The position numbers and the translations under genes were made by a program. The notes below the pieces were generated by a model that was not told the DNA's origin, made no database searches, and saw nothing but the letters and a program-made list of their open reading frames with translations. This document shows positions 1 through 9,461 of a DNA stretch of 64,000 nucleotides, one piece after another. Position 1 is the stretch's first letter. Every line of letters starts with the position of its first letter. Source of the DNA: Bryobacterales bacterium. Lineage in GTDB: Bacteria; Acidobacteriota; Terriglobia; Bryobacterales; UBA6623. The stretch lies in the NCBI GenBank assembly GCA_028819255.1, contig JAPPMB010000037.1:28637-92636 (forward strand). The letters run 5' to 3'.

Positions 1-2
1 TG

Positions 3-86
3 GTGCGCCACGCGTTCGATGCCTACGCCTCCGCAGGCCGGGATCCCGAGAGACTGGAAGTGCAGAGGCGGATCTTCTCGGGATAG
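3..86 (+). CDS. C-terminal end of an unidentified protein (partial)
   Basis: An open frame enters from the left edge and ends at a TAG at 84-86. It encodes about 27 residues ending in VQRRIFSG. Too little is present to assign a family. The tRNA-Ser gene begins about 120 bases downstream. Confidence 0.4.
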   Translation: MRHAFDAYASAGRDPERLEVQRRIFSG

Positions 87-209
87 GCAGGTGTTCCTGG
101 GCCATGGAGCGGAGTGCGGTCCTGACACCTGTTGGTCGTGGCTGCTTCGCCCGTTCTCCTAGCCTACAATGAAGGTGGCTGACGCTCGCCAAGAAAGCCG
201 TGCGCTCGC

Positions 210-299
210 GGAGAGGTGGCCGAGCGGCTTAAGGCGCACGCTTGGAAAGCGTGTTTAGGGGAAACTCTAACGAGGGTTCGAATCCCTCCCTCTCCGCCA
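210..299 (+). tRNA. tRNA-Ser (GGA anticodon)
   Basis: The acceptor stem GGAGAGG (210-216) pairs with CCTCTCC (289-295), followed by the discriminator G and an encoded CCA. The D-arm TGGCCGAGCGG and the T-arm GGTTCGAATCC are standard. The anticodon loop TTGGAAA gives GGA. A long variable arm (TTTAGGGGAAACTCTAA) identifies a class II serine tRNA. It reads UCC and UCU codons. Confidence 0.97.
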
Positions 300-1351
300 G
301 ACCGCCAGCAGAAGTGTAGCTATTTCAACTATTTGTGAGCGAGAGGTACCGGTACGTCCCACCGTTGGGCCCATAGGGGTGAAGGTTTTCTTCCAGATCC
401 TGCGACTTCAGAACTTGACGTCGAGGAATCTGAAGCGACGACGTTCCTGTCGGCGGTGTTGCTCGTAGAGTCCTTGGCCCGCATTGTTGAGGGGGGCTCA
501 TCTGGGAGAGTGGAACTCCGGTCTTTCACGAGCGCCAACGGGAAAGCCTCGGCGAACACGGTGGGCGCAGCCTTGACCGTCCACAAGAGCGTGGGCCTGA
601 AGGTCCGCCTCCACTTGCTTCGGCTCCGACGGTCGCCGCGACCGTCGCCCGCGGGCACTAGAAGACTGAGGTCGGCGCAGCGACTCGGCGAGATCTCCCC
701 AAGTCGCGTCCACGGCAAGTGACCAGCCGCTCGCTCGGGACGGGGAGCTGAATCTCCTCGACTTCGCGTTGATCACCACCGAGCGGCCGTGCGTTGCGCT
801 TGTGGTCCTGGAGCGGGCATCTGGACTGCCGGGTCGGTTCCGAGCTCGGATGTTTCCCGGTATCCGAGGGGAGATGGTCGGGAAGGCGATGTTCCGGCGG
901 TTGCTGAAGATCAATTACAGCCCGCACGGGTCCCAGAATTTCGTTCCGGTCGTGGCGCTCCGACGAGGGCGTCGACGGGGCGCTGGCGAAGCAGGCCCTG
1001 GCTCACGTGGTCGGCGGTCAGGTTGAGCAGTGCTGCGCTCGCAACGACGTGCTGGTGTGTCGGCGGGGAGGTCATGGAGGCGTGGGGCGCGTTCCTGATC
1101 GGGTAGCGGACAGCCCAGATTCGGCACGGCACCGGCAGCGCTCATACGTCTGAGAGTCTGTCGGCTGCCCCGCGTCGGCCGCCAGTTCCGGTCACCGCGG
1201 TCCGTCTGGCCCGTGAGCCTTCCAGCAGGGATCAACTGACGTGGGCGTCCAGCCGGAGCATTGAACGGGCACGGCGGGCTGCTAGCGACTGGTGCGCCCA
1301 ACCGTGACAGTGATGGATCGAACTGCGAATGCCAGGCGCGGGGTGAGACGC
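300..1351. other. No gene recognised (tRNA-Ser to hicA)
   Basis: About 1 kb of high-GC sequence. Several open frames exist on both strands but none looks like a known family, none has a convincing ribosome-binding site, and they overlap each other in the way shadow frames do. It may hold decayed genes. Confidence 0.5.
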
Positions 1352-1600
1352 CTAGAGCGGGTCGGCTTCGGTCTTCGTCCGCCTCGGATCGGTGCGCTGC
1401 AGTTCGGAGTCCCTGATCTGGGCGAGCTTCATCAGGTGGCGCTGAAGGCCTCGCTTCAGTGTGCCCCGATGGACAGGGACTGAGACACGTAACGCGATTC
1501 CAGTCTTGACGAAAATGTGATGGTTGCCGCGGATTCGCTTCAACTGCGATCCACGCGATTCGAGCAGCAACCAGAACCGCTTGCCGGTGAGGGCCTTCAC
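1352..1600 (-). CDS. hicA: HicA-like toxin (mRNA interferase)
   Basis: An 82-residue protein of the HicA/YcfA family, a double-stranded-RNA-binding-fold mRNA endonuclease and the toxin of a type II toxin-antitoxin pair. The sequence shows the family's N-terminal MKAL-G--F pattern, then the catalytic-histidine region (GNHHIFVK) and the RVSVPVH stretch leading to a C-terminal helix (RHLMKLAQI). The start is a GTG at 1598-1600 that overlaps the hicB stop codon by four bases, so the two are translationally coupled with the antitoxin first. The tail after about residue 62 is a little longer than usual. Confidence 0.85.
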   Translation of the reverse strand: MKALTGKRFWLLLESRGSQLKRIRGNHHIFVKTGIALRVSVPVHRGTLKRGLQRHLMKLAQIRDSELQRTDPRRTKTEADPL

Positions 1601-1800
1601 ACGGCGATTTCAATCACCCGGCCCCTGTCCGAAACGGGGACTTCGGCGATTTCCACGGCGAGGCAGCCCTCGACCGCTTCGTAGAGATTGTTGAGCAGCT
1701 CCTCGAAGGAGTCTCCCTGGGTGGCGCACTCCGGGATCGACGGTACTTCCGCCCAGTAGCCACCCTCTTCCGCCTCATGAATCACGACTTGTATCTTCAT
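1597..1800 (-). CDS. hicB: HicB-like antitoxin
   Basis: A 67-residue HicB-family antitoxin that would neutralise the downstream HicA. The start chosen is the ATG at 1798-1800, which gives MKIQVVIHEAEEGGYWAEV; an upstream in-frame start would add 13 unrelated residues. The partially degraded RNase H fold is visible: WAEVPSIPECATQGDSFEE, then a helix and a final strand. This is the short HicB form without an obvious C-terminal DNA-binding domain, so autoregulation may involve another site. Confidence 0.85.
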   Translation of the reverse strand: MKIQVVIHEAEEGGYWAEVPSIPECATQGDSFEELLNNLYEAVEGCLAVEIAEVPVSDRGRVIEIAV

Positions 1801-2368
1801 CGCCTTGGTTCCCGCACTTCGTTGTAACGTAGCATTCACTGCCGTGCTGGAAGACCAAGACTAGCAAGGGCGGTCGCCGAAGCCGGCTGGAGTGGGAAGT
1901 CAGCAGACCCACGCGCTACGCTCGCTTCCCTCGCTCCGCCCGGCGGGCTAGCGAGGGAGGGTCGGCGGTGGTCCGAGATCGAACGGCCTTCAACCATCTG
2001 GCGAGCGGGCTATCGTCGCGTTCGGGGGAATTGGACCGGCTTCCGAACTTGAGCGTTTCGAGCCGAAACGACGGGCAGTCCAGCGAAGTCGACACCGGTG
2101 CGGCCACTCCTCCTGGCGTCAGGAACATCGAGGTCAAGCACGGGAATTCCGTGTGGGCCAAGCTTCAACGGCAGAAGGAGGAACGCGAGAACGGGAAAGT
2201 CACTAATATGGCGCAGAGAATCCGAATAACCACAATCTGCTCGATGCCGGCTCTGTGCGTGCGCTCATCCCACCCTGGGCGGGCATCGCCATGTCCCGGT
2301 CTCAGCGGGACCGCCACGAACTCCGGGAAGGCGCACGGCCGCCGCGCCGCCCTGAGCCCGAGAACCGG
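1801..2368. other. No gene recognised (hicB upstream to TonB receptor end)
   Basis: It includes the presumed promoter of the minus-strand hicBA pair and the 3' flank of the TonB-dependent receptor. No frame here resembles a known protein. Confidence 0.45.
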
Positions 2369-5227
2369 CTAGAAGCGCACGGAAAGGCGTGCGTAGTAGA
2401 AGCCGCCGTTGAACCCGAATGGCGCCGCTCTGCGCGACAACACAAAGACTCCAGGGGATTCGATGATGACCCTGCCGCTCGAATCCTCGAGCCGCCCGTT
2501 TCGCGTCTGGCCCACATGGTTCTGGTCCGGAACGGTGTTCAGGAGGTTCTGGGCGCCGACTGTCAGTTCGGTGTGCTTGAAGACCCTGAATCCCACATGC
2601 ACGTCGGTGACCACCTTGCCGCAGAACTGCTGGCGCGACCCGCCGATCGGACTCTCGGAGAAGCCCGACGCTCCGCATGGCCTCTCACCGAGACTTCCGC
2701 CTTCCTGCACCCAGTAGCTGCCGAAGTAGCGCAGCGCGCCGCCGACCTTGAACGGACCGAGGCTGTAGTCCGCCATGCCCTGGACGCGGGTGTTGGGCTG
2801 CCATTCGGTGAGGATTGAGCGATCCTGACCGCCGAAGATCGTGTCCTCGAGGCCCGCCAGCAGCGTCGGGGCGTCGACTCCGCCGACCAGTTCCGTGTTC
2901 ACAAGCATGCCGGAAACGCCAAAGTCGAGTACGGACCCGTTTCGCCAGGTGTGCAGGCTGCTGAAGGAAAACTCGAGTCCCGAGGTGACTGTCTCCGCAG
3001 CGTTGGTGAAGAATTGAGCAGCCGTGGCGTTGACGGCATCCAGGCCTGCGATTGCTTCCGGGACTCCCGCGAGCTTGGAGGCGGTGAAGGAGCCGCTGAT
3101 CACGATGCGGTCCTGCACGCTGACCCGGAATGCGTCGACCGTCAGTGAGGTCGTCGGGCTGATGCGGGCGACGGCGCCGCCGCTGAAGTTGACGGACCGC
3201 TCCTGCTTGAGGTCCGGGATGCCCAGGGCCTTGGCGACCGAGCTGTTGTTGGGGTAGGTTCCGCGCTCCTGGGAGACGGTTTCGCCCGCCGCGTTCGTCA
3301 CGAACTGAGTGCTCACGTTCGTGAAGTGAAGCTGGTGCAGCGAGGGCGCCCGGAAGCCTGTGTTGACGCTTCCCCGCAGGGCGAACACCGGGTTGAAGTC
3401 GTAGCGAACCGACAGCTTCCCGGTGAGCGAGGCGCCGAAGTCGCTGTAGCGCTCCAGGCGGCCGGCCATTCCGACCTTGAGTCCGCTCTCGAACGCGAAT
3501 TCGACATCCCCGTAGGCTCCGATGTTCGTCCGGCCCTCGTTGACGTTCCTCTGGAAGCCCGGGAAGACCTGGATGCCCGCAGGCGCCGAGACGCACATGG
3601 ACTTGTCCTCGACTTTCGGATCGTCCTTGCAGTTCAAGTACGAGAACGGCTCTCCGGCCCGGATGCCGTATCGGTCCCGGCGGAACTCGGTGCCGAATGC
3701 GAAGTTTGTGGTCCGGCCGTCGCCTTCGAACTCGCGCGAGACGTCGAAGTTGAACGCGGTCTGATCGAACCTCGGGCCCCCGGAGTCGGCCTGTCTTGGG
3801 CTGGCGATTCCATAGGTGGCGTTATTGGAATTCGTGATCAGAAAGTCGAATGTGTTGCGCCCGTGGCTCATGCTCAGGTCCAGATTCCAGCCTGTGACTG
3901 ATGTGTAGTCGATTCCGGTCACGAACGACAGGTCGGAGACCTCGGTGTTGATCTCCGGGAGGAATCCGTCGGGATAGAATTCCAAGACGGTGTTGCTGAC
4001 GTTGGCGCGGCGATAGAAGCCGGTGCTCTGGTTGTCTCGGTGCGTCCAGCCGCCGAATGTGTAGAAGCTGGCCCGCTTGCCGAGCGGAACCCCGGCGTTG
4101 TAGTACATGCTGTACTGCTCGCTGTCTGCATCGCCGGTCCGGAAGTTCTTTCGATTGAAGCCGTACTCGCGCGGGTCGAAGCATCTTCCGGGCGTCCCCG
4201 CGCCCGGGTTCCCGCTGCCCACGCCGATTGCGTAGGGCGCATCAAGCGCGCAGTCCACCAATGGGTACTGAGTCCTCGCGCTCCAGCCCGCTCGATTAGT
4301 GCGGTCACGGTCGCGGGACTCGAAGGTGAGGTTGAGGAACCCGCCGCTGTCCGACCCCCATCCCCCGTGCATGCTGTGCATCAGTGCGTCGCCGTCGCCT
4401 GCATAGGTCTGTCCCCAGGCGGTGTCCATCGTGAAGCCGGGGCTGTCCTTGAGCACGACGTTGATCACGCCGGCGATCGCGTCGGATCCGTACTGGGCCG
4501 CCGCGCCGTCACGAAGCACCTCGATGCGCTCGACAGCCGCGATCGGAATGGCGTTCATGTCGGTGCCGGCGGTGCCTCGGCCAACCGAGGTGTTGACGTG
4601 GAGCAGCGCGCTGTTGTGCCGTCGTTTGCCGTTGACCAGCACCAGCGTCTGGTCAGGGCCAAGACCCCGAAGAGTCGCGGGGCGGAGCGCATCCGTTCCG
4701 TCACTGATCGTCGAACTGGAGAAGTTGAACGAGGGCGCTTGCATCTGCAGTGCGCGACCTGTCTCCAGCTGCCCCGTGCTCCGCAGCCGCTCGCCCAGCA
4801 CCAGTTCGACCGGAACCGAGGACTCGAGCGGCTGCACGCCTGTGGAGCGCGTGCCGACGTTGGCTTCCACGTCAATCACCTCGCTCACAACTTGCAGCTG
4901 GAGCTTGATGGTGACCGATCCCTCGGATTCCGTCACTTCCCGTACGGCGGCAGCAAAGTCGGGTGCGATCACGACGACCGAATGCGGGCCGTCACCGAGG
5001 CCGGAAAAAATGGCGACGCCGCTGTCGTCGGTGGGCACCTCCACATCCCCGATCGCCACGGTTGCATTGGTGACGGCATCTGAGAACGGATCGACGACGG
5101 TGACACTCAGGGTCTGGCCGGAGACCAGAGGGGCGCACAGCAGTCCCGCGAGACATGCTTTCGCCAGGACGAACAGACCGGCTCGCCGAAACTTGAGCTG
5201 GACCTCTTGGAAGGGTTGATTCCGCAT
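2369..5227 (-). CDS. TonB-dependent outer-membrane receptor with carboxypeptidase-regulatory-like domain
   Basis: A 952-residue outer-membrane receptor that would use TonB/ExbBD energy to import an unidentified large substrate. A signal peptide (hydrophobic about 14-37, ending near LVSGQ) is followed by a beta-sandwich domain (about 38-120; LSVTVVDPFSDAVTNATV). A plug domain (about 125-265) contains LRGLGPDQTLVLVNGKRR and VERIEVLRDGAAAQYGSDAI, and a long beta-barrel ends in the aromatic terminus YARLSVRF. Size and layout match the Oar-like/SusC-related receptors common in Acidobacteriota and Bacteroidota. It stands alone, with no SusD-like partner or regulator beside it, so the substrate cannot be inferred. 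Confidence 0.93.
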   Translation of the reverse strand: MRNQPFQEVQLKFRRAGLFVLAKACLAGLLCAPLVSGQTLSVTVVDPFSDAVTNATVAIGDVEVPTDDSGVAIFSGLGDGPHSVVVIAPDFAAAVREVTESEGSVTIKLQLQVVSEVIDVEANVGTRSTGVQPLESSVPVELVLGERLRSTGQLETGRALQMQAPSFNFSSSTISDGTDALRPATLRGLGPDQTLVLVNGKRRHNSALLHVNTSVGRGTAGTDMNAIPIAAVERIEVLRDGAAAQYGSDAIAGVINVVLKDSPGFTMDTAWGQTYAGDGDALMHSMHGGWGSDSGGFLNLTFESRDRDRTNRAGWSARTQYPLVDCALDAPYAIGVGSGNPGAGTPGRCFDPREYGFNRKNFRTGDADSEQYSMYYNAGVPLGKRASFYTFGGWTHRDNQSTGFYRRANVSNTVLEFYPDGFLPEINTEVSDLSFVTGIDYTSVTGWNLDLSMSHGRNTFDFLITNSNNATYGIASPRQADSGGPRFDQTAFNFDVSREFEGDGRTTNFAFGTEFRRDRYGIRAGEPFSYLNCKDDPKVEDKSMCVSAPAGIQVFPGFQRNVNEGRTNIGAYGDVEFAFESGLKVGMAGRLERYSDFGASLTGKLSVRYDFNPVFALRGSVNTGFRAPSLHQLHFTNVSTQFVTNAAGETVSQERGTYPNNSSVAKALGIPDLKQERSVNFSGGAVARISPTTSLTVDAFRVSVQDRIVISGSFTASKLAGVPEAIAGLDAVNATAAQFFTNAAETVTSGLEFSFSSLHTWRNGSVLDFGVSGMLVNTELVGGVDAPTLLAGLEDTIFGGQDRSILTEWQPNTRVQGMADYSLGPFKVGGALRYFGSYWVQEGGSLGERPCGASGFSESPIGGSRQQFCGKVVTDVHVGFRVFKHTELTVGAQNLLNTVPDQNHVGQTRNGRLEDSSGRVIIESPGVFVLSRRAAPFGFNGGFYYARLSVRF

Positions 5228-5965
5228 GGTGGCTCCTTGCCTCCCAGCGCGGGCTCAATGGCTGTCTGGGCGCGGATCGATCCTGATGCGATCCAAGGGG
5301 AAACTGGTGAGCGCCCGAACCGCTTGCCGCCGACCCTCAGCCCGACGCGCTTCGGAGACTAGGTCAAACATTTTCTCATGGTTTTGGAGAAAGTTCCGAC
5401 GTTTCCCCGGGAGCGTGGTGCAAGTTTGCACAGATTGTGTAGGGGCCAAGTCTCGAAACCGCAGCCGATCTGACCGACCCGGCCTCCGCGACCGGAATGC
5501 GGAACGCGTCGCGCACTTCGCTGACAGCAGGTGCTCTTTCCGCGAGAGAGCCTGGCACTCCCTTCGTGTGCCCGTGAGATCGTCAAACCGACTGGACCGC
5601 GAACCTCAAAGACGGCCGCGCGGGCCTGTCCTGCGGGTGAGGTCGGGGGTACTGGCGTTCCGCGCCTCCCGTCCCGGAAGGACGGTCCCACGAGGATCGG
5701 CCGAACCATCAGTCAGAGGAGCGGGTTCCGCACGTTGGAAAGGGTGGTGTGGCGAGGCGCCGCCTGGGAAAGAGCGACAGAGGGCGGCACTGCGTTGGGC
5801 TGACACAGAATTGAATACCGAATGGCATGGTGCCGTGGGGTCCGGGCATCGCACCCTTGGACCTCTCGGAAACCGGGACGCCAACGGTCGCTAATTGACG
5901 TTTCCTGGGGGACCGGTTTGGGAGCCCATAGCACCGAGGTGGATACGGGTGACACCCTTCGCCGG
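5228..5965. other. No gene recognised (receptor upstream region)
   Basis: It holds the presumed promoter of the minus-strand TonB receptor. Open frames exist but none shows a recognisable family pattern. Confidence 0.45.
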
Positions 5966-6333
5966 TCATTCCGTATCGACGCGCAACAGCGTGTGTCGAG
6001 CAAGCGCATCGGAGTCGCAGTGCAGAACCGGCAGGTCGGCCCGGATGCCTTGGGATCCGATGAGACGGTCGATGAGAACGCGAACGGTTTCGCCCCGACA
6101 GCGGCGCTGCCGCCTGGCCGAAGTCACCGGGCTGCATGGGAACGAGCGTGGCCCGCGCGAGGAGTCGTCGAATGTTCGCGCCTGCGCTGCTCGTCCCGGG
6201 CTCCAGCCAGCAGTTCCATACGAACCACATCGCACGTCGCGAGGTCGCCGCTGAGCGGCTCTCCGACTCAAGGGCAGACCGGAGATCCCGTGTTGCGGAG
6301 ATACGCGACCCAGGCGGACGCGTCAACGGGCAT
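5966..6333 (-). pseudogene. vapC: Decayed VapC-type PIN-domain toxin
   Basis: The PIN-domain toxin expected after vapB is spread over several frames. It starts at the ATG at 6331-6333 (MPVDASAWVAYLRNTGSP) but meets a TGA ten codons after YLRN. The same frame then continues with DLATCDVVRMELLAGARDEQ. The next piece (IRRLLARATLVPMQPGDF) is in a second frame, and the C-terminus (RRRGETVRVLIDRLIGSQ, then IRADLPVLHCDSD) is in a third. One internal stop and two frameshifts make a functional RNase unlikely. The first PIN aspartate and the ELLAGAR element can still be read. Confidence 0.8.
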
Positions 6334-6547
6334 CTTTGCGCCCCCGCATCTCATCGAGGTTGCCTTCCCAGCCGGCTCCGCGCATCCGGCGAGCTTCCTC
6401 GAGGCTGAGCGGCTCCGATGCGAGCGACCGAAGCGCGAAATTGACGGCTTCCCGCTTGGTCGCCAAGCGGTAGCACCTCGTGGCCTCCGCGCGGGCCTCG
6501 CCGTCAATGTCCACGTTCGTGCGTGTCCATACACCAAGAATACGCAT
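6323..6547 (-). CDS. vapB: VapB-type antitoxin
   Basis: About 74 residues from the ATG at 6545-6547. The N-terminus has the ribbon-helix-helix-like pattern of this antitoxin family (RTNVDIDGEARAEA, then TKREAVNFALRSL). The C-terminal tail WEGNLDEMRGR is the toxin-binding signature of VapB proteins. Its end overlaps the vapC start by eleven bases, as usual for the pair. Since vapC is broken, it is either a solitary antitoxin that could still protect against related toxins or a relic. Confidence 0.75.
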   Translation of the reverse strand: MRILGVWTRTNVDIDGEARAEATRCYRLATKREAVNFALRSLASEPLSLEEARRMRGAGWEGNLDEMRGRKDAR

Positions 6548-7042
6548 GGGGAAGATCTGCGGATCCCTGGTCGGCAACAGGGCAGCAAAACGCCGACGAC
6601 TTGCTTGCCGCGCTCCTCCCGGTCACTGCGGGTCACGACACGCATGTCGCCTGTGGCGTGATCGACCAGCGTCGCGGCCTCCTGGTGTTCTCCCTTGCGG
6701 GCCGGCCGGTGCGCCGCGCGCGGACACACCAGGGGATGGGTCCGGCGCAGGATCGCGCGACCCAACAAGGCCGGGCTGGTCCGTTCTTCCACCCGCTGCA
6801 ACGGGATATCCGAGGGTGTCGCACCTCGCCGATCGCACTCGTCCCAGCGGCAATCCAGAGCCTGTCGCTCGGCTTGTCTCCAGGTCTTGCAGCACGCTTC
6901 CGAATCCCCGACCGCGATCTCGCCCGCCAGTGAACCGGGAAGGGCCCTCAGGAATGAAGTTGCAGTTGAGCGCCGCCAAACGGCCCCGAACGCCTTCCCT
7001 TGAGTGCTCCGGCCCGCCGTCCGCCGGACAGGCTGCGGCTGG
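6548..7042. other. No gene recognised (vapB upstream)
   Basis: Open frames on both strands lack family resemblance and a ribosome-binding site. It probably holds the vapBC promoter and decayed sequence. Confidence 0.4.
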
Positions 7043-8026
7043 TCACTGAGGCAAGCCCTTCACCTCGATGGTGAAAGGCACCGTGCTGACCTTCTTCCGG
7101 CGCTGCACCTGCGCCCATACCCTGTACATGCCCGGTTCCGGGAAAATCACGTTCATCTGGATCAGCTTCCCGCCGTCGGCAATGCTCGGGTGGCCGTGAA
7201 TCATCGTTACGAGGTCGTCCTTGACCGCCAGCATGTGCGCCCACGCGCCGAGGAACTTCTGCAGCCCGCGGGCCGTGTTCAATTCGAAGAACAGGAGCGT
7301 CAGGAAGCCCGCCATCGGTTCGGCGGGCTCAGTGCGGATGGAGACCGTGACGTTTCTGCCTCGCTTGGGCGTACGGTCCGACTGGAGATCCGGCCGAAGG
7401 TTCTCGACGGGCTGTTCAAACCCGCGCGTCGTCAGGGTCATGGGAAACATTTGCGGGGTCCCGCCCACGGGATAGAAGTCGCCCATGAGACGGTACGTGC
7501 CCGGCCGTTCGAACATGGCATCGATGCGGAACAGCCCGTCCTCGCCAAGTTCGGGGTGCTCGTGCCGGAAGACTTCGAGATCGTGGCTTACCCAGAACAG
7601 GTGCATCAGTTTTTCGTGCACCATCTCGAAATCCGTCTGACGTTCGCCGGTGCCGGGCCGGAGCACCTCGAACTCCAGCCTGACCCGCTCCCCCGGACTG
7701 ACGGCTCGCGGCTCCGTGCGCAGCAAAATGGGGTACTCCTGTGGAGGGGGAAGCCCGAGGACGAGCTTCATGCCACACCGGGAGCAGACCGTCGGTGTCT
7801 CCGAGCGGATGTCGGGATCCATGGGGCAGACGAAGGGCAGCGGCCCGAAGGGAGACGCCTCTTGCGCGGGGCCAAGAGTGCTGGTCTGCCCGGCCGACGG
7901 GACCGGAAGGTTCAGCAGTGCCGTGGCCGCGGCCCAGACGCAGACACGAGCCCACAAAGCCCGGCTGGCCACCGGCGAAGGGTCGCATCGCAGTCCGCCG
8001 GACCTGGCCGCTCGATCTCCGCCCAT
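7043..8026 (-). CDS. Exported protein with a heavy-metal-binding CPM-x(n)-CxxCGM domain
   Basis: About 327 residues starting at the ATG at 8024-8026. An Ala/Leu-rich segment (about 25-45) is a signal peptide or anchor. Residues about 65-90 form a heavy-metal-binding domain (FVCPMDPDIRS, then VCSRCGMKL), the short Cys/Met module seen in copper and other soft-metal efflux proteins. The remainder is beta-rich (FFELNTARGLQKFLGAWAHM), resembling periplasmic proteins that accompany metal-handling systems. No efflux pump is next to it. A TATAAG sequence lies only about 8 bases before the ATG, so the transcript may be nearly leaderless. The metal specificity is an inference. Confidence 0.75.
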   Translation of the reverse strand: MGGDRAARSGGLRCDPSPVASRALWARVCVWAAATALLNLPVPSAGQTSTLGPAQEASPFGPLPFVCPMDPDIRSETPTVCSRCGMKLVLGLPPPQEYPILLRTEPRAVSPGERVRLEFEVLRPGTGERQTDFEMVHEKLMHLFWVSHDLEVFRHEHPELGEDGLFRIDAMFERPGTYRLMGDFYPVGGTPQMFPMTLTTRGFEQPVENLRPDLQSDRTPKRGRNVTVSIRTEPAEPMAGFLTLLFFELNTARGLQKFLGAWAHMLAVKDDLVTMIHGHPSIADGGKLIQMNVIFPEPGMYRVWAQVQRRKKVSTVPFTIEVKGLPQ

Positions 8027-8431
8027 GCCCAAATCTTATAGCCTCGGTCCGGCCTTGGCCCATGCTTGTCCGCCGATGGGCCGGCCGGCGAGCAATCGTG
8101 GAGCCCTAGCGCTTCAAACATCTCCCGTGTTCGCGTCCAAAGGTGGAGCGGAGCCGGCATCAAGCCGTTGCTGCTCTTGTCAGGCGCCGTGGAGCGGCGA
8201 TTCGACCCCTCCACGCTTCCGGATCTGACGCTTCAACACCACGAGAATCTTGCTTCCGGCAGCGACCCCGTCCATGCAGGAATTCACGAAGTGAAGTCGG
8301 AGTAGCCGAATCTCGAATCTGGCATCGACTGGTCGAGGTCTTGCGGAAAGGGGTGGCCACGATGGGCTGCAGGACCGGCTTCCCATCGCATGGTCATGAC
8401 TGTGCTCCTGCCGCCGTCAACAGGCGGGCGG
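8027..8431. other. Intergenic region without a recognised gene
   Basis: It lies between accA and the metal-binding protein, both on the minus strand. It would hold the promoter of the latter and the end of the accA transcript. No supported coding frame is seen. Confidence 0.4.
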
Positions 8432-9325
8432 TCAGGACCCATCAACATTCTTGAAGAAGCCGCCCATCGTTCGAAACTTCTCGTACCGATCCTGGACGAG
8501 CTGCTCCGGCGACATTCCACTCAGGTCGTCCAGATTGCGTGCCAGGGCGTCACCAAGGAGCCGCGCGGCCTGATCCACGTCATTCTGCGCTCCGCCGGGC
8601 GGCTCAGGCACGATCTCGTCGACGAGTCCGAGCTTCTCGAGATCCTTGGCAGTGAGCTTCAATGCCTCCGCAGCCAACTCGGCCTTTCCGGAATCGCGCC
8701 ACACGATCGCAGCGCAACTCTCGGGGGAGATGACGCTGTAGACAGAGTTCTCGAGCATCAGCACACGGTTCCCCACGCCCAGCGCCAAGGCTCCGCCGCT
8801 GCCGCCCTCACCGATGCATGCGGCAACGAAGGGCACTTTGAGCATCGCCATCTCATAGAGATTGCGTGCGATCGCCTCGGCCTGGCCTCGCTCCTCCGCG
8901 TCCATCCCCGGATACGCACCGGGCGTATCGAGCAGCGTCACGATCGGCCTGCCGAACTTCTCGGCCAGCTTCATGGCGCGCAGCGCCTTGCGATAGCCCT
9001 CCGGCCTGGGCATGCCGAAGTTCCGGTGCAGCTTCTGACGGGTCTTCCGTCCCTTCTCCTGCCCGATCACCATCACAGGTGCACCGCGAAGCAGTCCGAA
9101 TCCGGAGACAATGGCGGGATCGTCGCCGAAGGCACGGTCGCCGTGGATCTCCCGAAAGCGGTCAATGATCCGCTCCAGATAGTCAGTGGCATGCGGCCGC
9201 TGGGGGTGTCGCGCCAGCTGGACAACATCCCAGGACCTCGAGGTCTCCCGAGACCCCGGCTGCCGCGGCTGCCCTGCGTCGGGCTCGCTGTCCGGAGCCT
9301 GCCCGTCTCGGTCTTCCGTGACCAT
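8432..9325 (-). CDS. accA: Acetyl-CoA carboxylase carboxyltransferase subunit alpha
   Basis: 297 residues. This subunit transfers the carboxyl group from biotin carboxyl carrier protein to acetyl-CoA, forming malonyl-CoA for fatty-acid synthesis in complex with AccD. Family signatures are clear: [23 protein letters not shown], then [41 protein letters not shown] and [20 protein letters not shown]. The N-terminal helical segment usual before VQLARHP is largely replaced by a short polar stretch, making it about 20-25 residues shorter than Escherichia coli AccA. It is a single gene with no accD adjacent. Confidence 0.95.
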   Translation of the reverse strand: MVTEDRDGQAPDSEPDAGQPRQPGSRETSRSWDVVQLARHPQRPHATDYLERIIDRFREIHGDRAFGDDPAIVSGFGLLRGAPVMVIGQEKGRKTRQKLHRNFGMPRPEGYRKALRAMKLAEKFGRPIVTLLDTPGAYPGMDAEERGQAEAIARNLYEMAMLKVPFVAACIGEGGSGGALALGVGNRVLMLENSVYSVISPESCAAIVWRDSGKAELAAEALKLTAKDLEKLGLVDEIVPEPPGGAQNDVDQAARLLGDALARNLDDLSGMSPEQLVQDRYEKFRTMGGFFKNVDGS

Positions 9326-9461
9326 GAACTCACAATTGTAGTCATCCGCACGGCAGAACGTTCCTCGCAGGCAAGACGTATTTCCCAGCAGTGCATCCGA
9401 TGGCTGGCATGGATCCGAGTTGGGGCACCAACCCCCGTGCGTCTTGCATAGACTGAGAGTC

